Assembly: GCA_025024175.1 (NCBI GenBank)
Contig: QCXZ01000003.1
Coordinates: 55,942,023 to 56,006,022 of the forward strand
Source of the DNA: Rhyzopertha dominica
Taxonomy: Eukaryota; Arthropoda; Insecta; Coleoptera; Bostrichidae
Length of the DNA: 64,000 nucleotides
Direction of reading: 5' to 3'
Numbering within the stretch: the first letter of the stretch is position 1; each line of letters begins with the position of its first letter. The notes below the pieces were generated by a model. That model saw nothing but the letters and a program-made list of their open reading frames with translations, searched no databases and had not been told where the DNA came from. The position numbers were made by a program, and so were the translations under genes. Positions 58,066 through 64,000 of this stretch are shown piece after piece.

Positions 58066-59028
58066 AATTGTATGCCATTCAAAAAACACATCCGTTTTTT
58101 CATCGTTAGGCCTTGCCTATGCCAATGAATGACGAGAAGAAAAATCTATCACAGCAACATGCGCGAAAGGAAATATTTATTTCCGCTCGATTTGCACTGG
58201 CGTTGATGGCATTAAAATTGACGAGTCCTGATCCTCAGAACGGGACAGAATGCAGATGACCGTAATAAACCAGGATAATTTATCGAGCCAGCTTGACGTC
58301 AGCTGTCTATGGAGTTCCTCTGCGGAGCATTAACTAATGATTTCAGTCGGATGTCGTGTTGTTCTCCGACTGGTGAAGAATCCCGGCACACACATCCATC
58401 CTAAACGTACGTTAATTAATTTAACGTTCGACGACGACGATGTATTACACGGGTTGCATCATATACAGGGTGCCGGTTTCGATCAAAGCACCGCGATAAG
58501 CCGCGGCGCGAACGCATGGACAGCATCTTCGCCGCGATAATGGGACACCTATAAGTTATGCAAATTAAAATGTAGAGGGACTGGCCGTGTACTGAAAGGC
58601 TTGTATTGCTCCATTATCGACTCAGGCGAAACTGAATATTTTGGTGGGCGAAACATCGATAATGATCATCGGACGAGCAAACAAAGTTTCCACGCCCATG
58701 TGTTTTTTTCCAATTACCTTCACTGCTAAACGAAGTTCCTTAACCTCTGCATCCTAAACGCTACATTCAAAGCTGAAACTTGAACGATGTGGTTTCCTTC
58801 TGGAGAACAGTGGTGCATAGTGCAAAGGACCATATTCAGCGTTTACAGTTCCGACTGGATGTGGCAGTCGTAAACCGACTTTGGATTATGCATAAAGCTA
58901 AGTGCTTATGGCGCACTNTAGAACATTTCCACTTTGTACTTGCAATAANCTTTCAGATAAAACTTGCTAATTGCCAGTCCTTAAAGTTAAAGCCTAGACA
59001 AATCACGATTAGCAGGATTAGCCGTTAA
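58066..59028. other. Unassigned DNA, GC-richer patch
   Basis: 58320-58560 is GC-richer and holds TATACAGGGTGCCGG (58461-58475), another CAGGGTG-type end, and a TGACGTCA palindrome lies just before it at 58294-58301. Frames at 58337-58540 and 58780-59028 lack motifs. Ns at 58918 and 58949. Confidence 0.3.
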
Positions 59029-59394
59029 ATGGCTAAAGGTTTCGACAGAAGTTATTTCTCTTCACTTTCGAAAACTTTACTTGTTACCATTGGAAAGAAA
59101 AACCTTAAGCCAACCCTAGATAGCGAGTCATTTCTCCGTATCTTTATGCAGTGTAATGAATATAAATATCATCTATTCTGGTCTATTCATTCTGATTCCA
59201 CGGCTTTCGTTCTCATCCGAACGACGGGAATACCTAATGGATTGATTAACCTTTATGCAGTACGTTCTAATGAACGAGAGATTATCATATCAGCTATAAT
59301 ACTAGGAAATAAAGTTGTCTCAGCTAAAAATTGCACTCTCCAAATCTTCGATTTTGTTCTGATTTGGAACAATGTTGAAACAAGTCAATTTTAA
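59029..59394 (+). other. Unassigned 121-codon open frame
   Basis: ATG at 59029 opens 121 codons ending in TAA. Residues include MAKGFDRSYFSSLSKTLLVT, FMQCNEYKYHLFWSIHSDST and AVRSNEREIIISAIILGNKV. It directly follows the stop of the preceding frame. Composition is moderately balanced and no repeat or transposon motif is visible. I recognise no family. It may be a chance frame or a small orphan gene. Confidence 0.25.
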
Positions 59395-59679
59395 CTTGAA
59401 AGGGGACCAAATTTTGACTTGTTTTCAAAGTTATTTCTGCATCCTTCCTTTATATACGAGGATTGGTCCCTATGCTTCGCCCTGACCTATTTCTAAGTGG
59501 CTGCTAAATTAATGTTTTTGACAGTTAGTTAACTCATATTTGTAAATCATATCCACAAAATATCAACTTTGTATCTCAGAGTGTTGTTGTCCTGCGGCTA
59601 ATTCTTGACCTCTGTGTCGTGATTGTTCATAAAAACGGATTCTGTTTAACAAACAGCCGCAACAAGATACCTCTAGTAA
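59395..59679. other. Spacer before a mariner relic
   Basis: Nothing recognisable except that the last 100 bp may be the leader of the mariner relic that follows. Confidence 0.3.
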
Positions 59680-60450
59680 AAGGGCATGACTCCAACTCAA
59701 ATTGACGAAGACATTGGTGCAACTATTGGAGAGTCTGGTGTCGAGATTTTAAATGCAAAAGAACATCCTGAAAAAAATCAACATGCCGGTGGTCCTCCCA
59801 TAACGATCACAACAGACAATAACATGAAAAACGTACGAAATCGGGCTTTGATTTGTGAGCCTCTTTTGGGAAGGTTCCAGACAAACAGAGACCATTCTTA
59901 GCTGGTATGTGACCATGGATAGCGCAAAGTAAAAAGTGGAAACACCGAGATTCTCCTCCCCGCAAAGTCGTGCCATCTGCTGGAAAGCTTTTGCTGGCTG
60001 TGCTCTGGAATGCTCAAGGAATTATTCTGACTGATTATTTGCAAAAGGAACAGAGTATAACAAAGGCTCATTACGGGCAATTAATTTCTAAATTTCGAAA
60101 CGCTCTTAAAAAGGAAGATTGTGGTGTGCCATCAGGCTAATGCTCCCAGCCATACATCTGGTATTGCCGTGGCTGCTATACACCAAGCGGGCTTTGAATT
60201 ACAGCAGCGCTCATCATATTTGCCAGCTCTCGCCCCCGCGTGATTACAGGCTGTTCTCCAAATTAAAAAAAAAACAACTTACGCCAGCATTTTTTTTTCG
60301 GTAATGATGAGCTAATGCAAACTGTAGAGAAGTGGTTTGCAAAGTTTTGCATTGTAGTTTTACTGTAAGGGGGTCGGGGGTGCAATATAAGGACTCCATC
60401 CTAGAAGGTATAGCAAGACGGATCGAGTGACACATAATTTTGAAGCTGAT
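59680..60450 (+). pseudogene. Classical mariner transposase relic
   Basis: The frame from 59686 gives GGPPITITTDNNMKNVRNRA, matching GRP-T-TT-ENV--VR of the mariner N-terminal half. After a deletion, SAKWKHRDSPPRKVVPSAGK is followed by LLLAVLWNAQGIILTDYLQK, ITKAHYGQLISKFRNALKK, HQANAPSHTSGIAVAAIHQA and GFELQQRSSYLPALAPA. This is the mariner catalytic half: the second Asp motif HQDNAPAH reads HQANAPSH, and the third (SPDLAP) reads LPALAP. Both aspartates are lost to Ala. The first Asp region is in the deleted part. The end near 60330 retains EKWF-KF. Confidence 0.85.
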
Positions 60451-61049
60451 TACACTGTCTATATACCACAATTTTTTTTCAAATTTTAACAATCCTTATT
60501 TGACAATCACAAATTTCTTTGGGAATAAGATAATATTTTCTCGGAAACATCGCAGTCGCTTTAAAACACTGACAAAAAATTATTAATCTGACGTTTCGAT
60601 TACGCGTGTAGTCTTTGTTAAAGACGAGAACCTCAAAATTCATCTTACAAAAGTTCAAACAAAATTTTGAAAGTTGATAAACAAATCAGCAAGGAAGCGA
60701 AACGTCATGGAAACAACCTGCCAACCTGATAAAATATAAACCTAACGACGAAAAAGGAACTACCTACCAACAAGATATACATGAACTACAAAATAGCCTT
60801 CTAAATGTCACATAACTCATAATTTTCTGTTAAATTATTAGTATTCCTATTCCTACAGATTTCTACAGCTTCTTTATTTTTGTTTTATGTGGTATGTATA
60901 GATTTAGAAATGTTACCGTGTCTGTAATTCGGCTGAAGGTCTTGTCATTCAATAAGTAAGTTAAAAATTAAAACCACAATTTTCAAAATAGTTTGTAGAA
61001 CACAATAAACCATTGAACTATGGGCTCTTCTACAAGCCATGACCGGAAG
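60451..61049. other. Spacer with Penelope-like CGTTTCG motifs
   Basis: CTGACGTTTCGATTACG at 60590-60606 and GAAGCGAAACGTCATGG at 60694-60710 lie in inverse orientation. Such motifs mark Penelope-like 3' ends, but no other Penelope sequence is recognisable. Confidence 0.3.
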
Positions 61050-61440
61050 CGTCCCATTCGAAATGACGGTGTTGCAGTAGCTTTTCTTGGACATCTTTTA
61101 ATGGATACTAAACGATCTGTGAGAAAAGTTACTCAAGAGAATCTAGCATCGCAAAAAGTAGTATTTATCGGATTGCCAAAAACCATACATCCATAAAAAT
61201 AAAACTTTTTCAAAAATTGAACGACGATATTGGCTAAAATTTTATTTTATGTCCATGTATTTTGTTTAACAATGCAATGGATAGGTATAATAATAGTTAC
61301 TGGAGTGACACCAACACAACATTTTCGGTAGAAGTCACAGCAAAACATTTAGCCAGTCATTATACGCCACTTTTTTCAAACAATTTGACTGGTGACAGTT
61401 TTTTTGCAGTTGTTAGAAAACTTTATTGAAGTATTAATCA
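61050..61440 (+). pseudogene. Mariner-like transposase relic, family 1, copy 2
   Basis: Frames give VAFLGHLLMDTKRSVRKVTQ (matching the QQEVL-HF---K-SVRK region), then after a shift IYRIAKNHTSIKIKLFQKLN, DD, and later CFNNAMDRYNNSYWSDTNTT. The last corresponds to the region after the first catalytic Asp in the copy at 49880 (NGNVNRQNYCRYWSDTNPRW). The HTH start and catalytic Asp are missing, so this is a more decayed copy of the same family. Confidence 0.65.
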
Positions 61441-63071
61441 CCTTAGTACTAGAAAAACGTATAAATCTTCAAGAAATCGATTGTACTATTGTATTGTAAG
61501 TTCAACAGTACATTTGTTAAATTGAATGGTATTTTCATAACCACTTTTTTTCCTCTTAATTCAGTAATCTAGATAGTGCTCTGAAAAAATACATTAAAAA
61601 TTAAAAAAGAACATGGTTGTATAGACACCCTTTTCAGGTTAAATTCACCTGTTCCAATCTTTTTTCCAAACTTGAGCAAAGTCGAACACTTTATGGGGTG
61701 CGATTTTGAGCTGTATATTAGGTATGAATTAGCTATTACTATGAACAAATCTTTGAAAAAGAGACAAAACGTGAATGGCTGTATTACATGGGAGCTAAAA
61801 TAAAGGAAGATAGCGGAGCTACTCCAAATAATATTGCAGGTCAATGTCGAACGGAAGTACAAAAAGACATGGAAGAAAACTAAGTTACTTTCGTATTACG
61901 GAAACATTTGTGCATAGATTTAGAAAAAACGCCATAAATGAGAACAAACTTATGCCCCATTCGAGTGGTGTTATGGCCCGTTTACTACTGGAATTCAGAT
62001 CCTTGTGTCTGCCATCATGATGGCCGCCCTATATTTGAGCTGTTAAGCACTGATCGTTTTCAAGTTTTGGGTTGGATTTTCCTGGGCCCTTTGATGCCGT
62101 CAATTCATGGTTTCCATTTTGCTTAAAGAGTTTTGTTGCTTTTTGATATGTTCACTTACATTTTTTCATTGTTATCAGTAATTAAAGTTTATGTAAATGA
62201 ATATTATTGTATATTTGAATAAGTTTCACCTATTGAATAATTATTGTTGTAATTTTGTTTTTGTCTTTTTCTGTTTTCATACTCCCGTTTTGTTGCCGTA
62301 TTTCTGCTGCTGAGTTGTTCATTGTTTTGACACCTGTACTGTTATTTTTAATTTTTATTTGTAGAAGGAGTGATATAATTTCATATCCGAAACGTCGACG
62401 TTAAAAGAGTATTAATGGTTTTATTTACTTAATCACCCACCCTACTAAGTCCAAGTTCCCACGAAGCAAATTTATCAAGTATTAATATACCAGAACGAGA
62501 ATTACCACTATTTTCTTTGGACACATGTAAAAAACTATGTGAGGACATTAAATAAATTCTGTTTTATCAGAATAAAGCCTCAGTGAATTAAAACCTTGTC
62601 CCACTGAACGTAATTGGTTTCGAACTGACGAAACGCCCACCATATTCACTGACCTATCATATTTGTTTATTTTCATATTTAAAATAAATTATTCGCACAA
62701 CAATATTTTAAAATTTGTTTTGTGATAAGGACCAGGATTTTCTTAAAGGTGTTAGAACAATAAATATTGCAGAGCCCTCGTAGTATGACAACTAGCTGCA
62801 TTAAGTCAATTATGTTAAAAAAGGGATTATTACAGAAAATAAAAATCTTCCTAAAATTAAAGATATGCTGGATAACCCAGATACATTGGTACAGTGTGTC
62901 TCATTAAGAAAAGTCCCAGATGGCTGTATCTTTGCTATCCCCAAAAGTCCGACGTGACGAGTGCATCTTAAATGCGTGATGGATGAATATGGATACAAAT
63001 ATGACAAAGTTTAATCATTCACAGTAATTTTATTTCACTGGACTTCTATTCACGGGGCTTTAACTGCACGC
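61441..63071. other. Unassigned AT-rich DNA
   Basis: Frames at 61569-61862 (minus), 61938-62126 and 62810-63007 have no known motif. A CCGAAACGTCGACG stretch near 62388 resembles Penelope 3' ends, without further support. Confidence 0.25.
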
Positions 63072-63234
63072 GTCGTAGTTCGTAAAGACACCCCTAGATG
63101 GTGCACACCAATTTTCACAAAATGACCAGATAAACAAAAATGTAGGTAGGTATCTGTACTTACAGACTGTATCAACCTATGTCGTAGTTCGTAAAGCCAC
63201 CGCTAGATGACTTATAGGCATTTTCACAAAATTA
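63072..63234. repeat. Direct repeat, two copies 109 bp apart
   Basis: GTCGTAGTTCGTAAAG followed by CACC-CTAGATG and ATTTTCACAAAAT-ACC occurs at 63072-63125 and again at 63181-63234. Both copies carry a CTAGATG core resembling the CGCCATCTAG motif that is widespread in insect genomes. It is probably a tandem duplication of about 109 bp. Confidence 0.75.
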
Positions 63235-64000
63235 CCCCTAAAGTGCGGTGTAAGAAGTTTTTTTTCTGAATGACTAAGGCCGAGAAGAGCTTTCTACATT
63301 AACGAAGTAACTAAAGTTGCTGAAGTTCGGCGACGCGGAGTTCCGAAGGTCGCACGAAGGATAGACACAGTATAAATTCGTTAACAATGCCTCAAATATC
63401 TCGCCTGTACGTCTAGACCCGAAACCAACATAAGTTAATTTATATTCCATAAAGTCGACCAAGATTAATTACGCAGAAACTTCTGCAAAAATGAACCGAC
63501 GCTTGCTGAAATGGGCGCCGTCGGTTTACAATTCATCCCACGAACGAGACGCGCATTATATAAGTGCTGCGAACGCCTCCTTGCCAAACTAAAAAGTTTC
63601 CAGATGATATGGATGAACTCGTCCAGAAAGTGTGATCCAAAAAAGGGCTCGCTATTAAAGCAAGATAATGGAATGAGCTCCCTGCTGAGATTAAAGTAAA
63701 ACTTCTTTATTTGCTCAGCCCCGTTACGTACGGTTCGGCGAATTCATTAAAAATGCGTTTTCAGCCCCAGTAATAATGAAATGTCCTGATACAAGGGATA
63801 CGGGGAGTTTTTTTCGCTATCTAAAGTGAAAAAGAAAAACACTTGACAGTGACGTATTCAACACAAAATGAAATCAAAATATTTAAAAACTAACTGCTTT
63901 TCTATTTTTGGTATAGTAGGCGTAGCTATTAAAAATATACTGAACAACACAGACACAAGGATACGTGCTCAAAAATTGTTCTATTGGACTACACTTTGGT
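63235..64000. other. Unassigned DNA at the window end
   Basis: 63270-63760 is less AT-rich with frames at 63274-63462 (minus) and 63511-63699 (plus), neither with a known motif. The composition hints at host sequence, but no exon structure is evident. Confidence 0.25.

Noticed and set aside
61569..61862. 97-codon minus frame rich in Phe, Ser and Ile
   Set aside because: Composition typical of AT-rich non-coding DNA; no motif.
1..64000. CRISPR arrays, operons, riboswitches or prophage signatures
   Set aside because: No direct-repeat/spacer arrays, Shine-Dalgarno-led gene strings or phage genes. The content is eukaryotic throughout.

Overview
This window looks like a gene-poor, AT-rich stretch of an arthropod, most likely insect, nuclear genome. 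The case rests on its content: decayed Jockey-type LINEs, Penelope-like elements, several Tc1/mariner lineages, foldback elements, microsatellites, and open frames interrupted or bounded by splice-like sites rather than packed operons. Scattered single N bases indicate a draft assembly. I see no rRNA, tRNA, CRISPR array or complete multi-domain host gene. Family names come from reading translated motifs by eye; nothing was searched.

Layout. 1-9.7 kb: a 1.06-kb near-palindromic foldback element (1223-2280), a long LINE relic with endonuclease and RT pieces (3560-5600), RT pieces at 7640 and 8335 with LTR-like sequence between them, and simple repeats. 9.7-10.2 kb: an isolated GC-rich block. 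10.4-12.6 kb: a nest in which a mariner-like transposase relic is broken up by Penelope-like pieces. 13.8-20.7 kb: more Penelope ends, a Penelope RT piece (18.0-18.3 kb, minus), a sequence with an RFX X-box and a CRE palindrome (18.5 kb), and a Jockey LINE with a large internal deletion (19.3-20.7 kb). 22.9-23.5 kb and 30.9-31.3 kb: two copies of a modular hairpin repeat; the second is flanked by an exact 14-bp direct repeat. 26.6-26.9 kb: a solo LTR. 28.8-30.9 kb: a Tc1/mariner-type element split by about 1 kb of extra DNA. 33.7-34.1 kb: a degenerate minisatellite. 35.5-35.8 kb: a candidate terminal exon. 36.8-38.2 kb: a minus-strand LINE. 39.6-39.8 kb: a short Helitron-helicase-like piece.

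40.46-41.38 kb holds the best-preserved element: a mariner with perfect 32-bp inverted ends, a TA duplication and an uninterrupted 221-codon frame that has lost the catalytic core by an in-frame deletion. 41.9-46 kb contains a THAP-like piece between CRE-like ends, a DDE transposase relic, a second foldback element (44.4-45.6 kb) and a small MITE. 47.6-64 kb contains a pipsqueak-type HTH piece, two relics of one mariner-like family (49.9 and 61.05 kb), a classical mariner relic (59.7-60.4 kb), two LINE RT pieces (52.3 and 58.0 kb), a candidate 186-bp coding exon with good splice sites (53741-53926, minus), another GC-rich block (56.2-56.6 kb) and two repeat arrays.

No genes here can be shown to work together. 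The history is one of repeated insertion, internal deletion and decay. The most notable observations are the in-frame core-deleted mariner, the modular hairpin repeat with a long target duplication, the excess of TGACGTCA palindromes, and a few non-transposon frames with splice or polyadenylation context. I did not find a convincing previously undescribed biological system.
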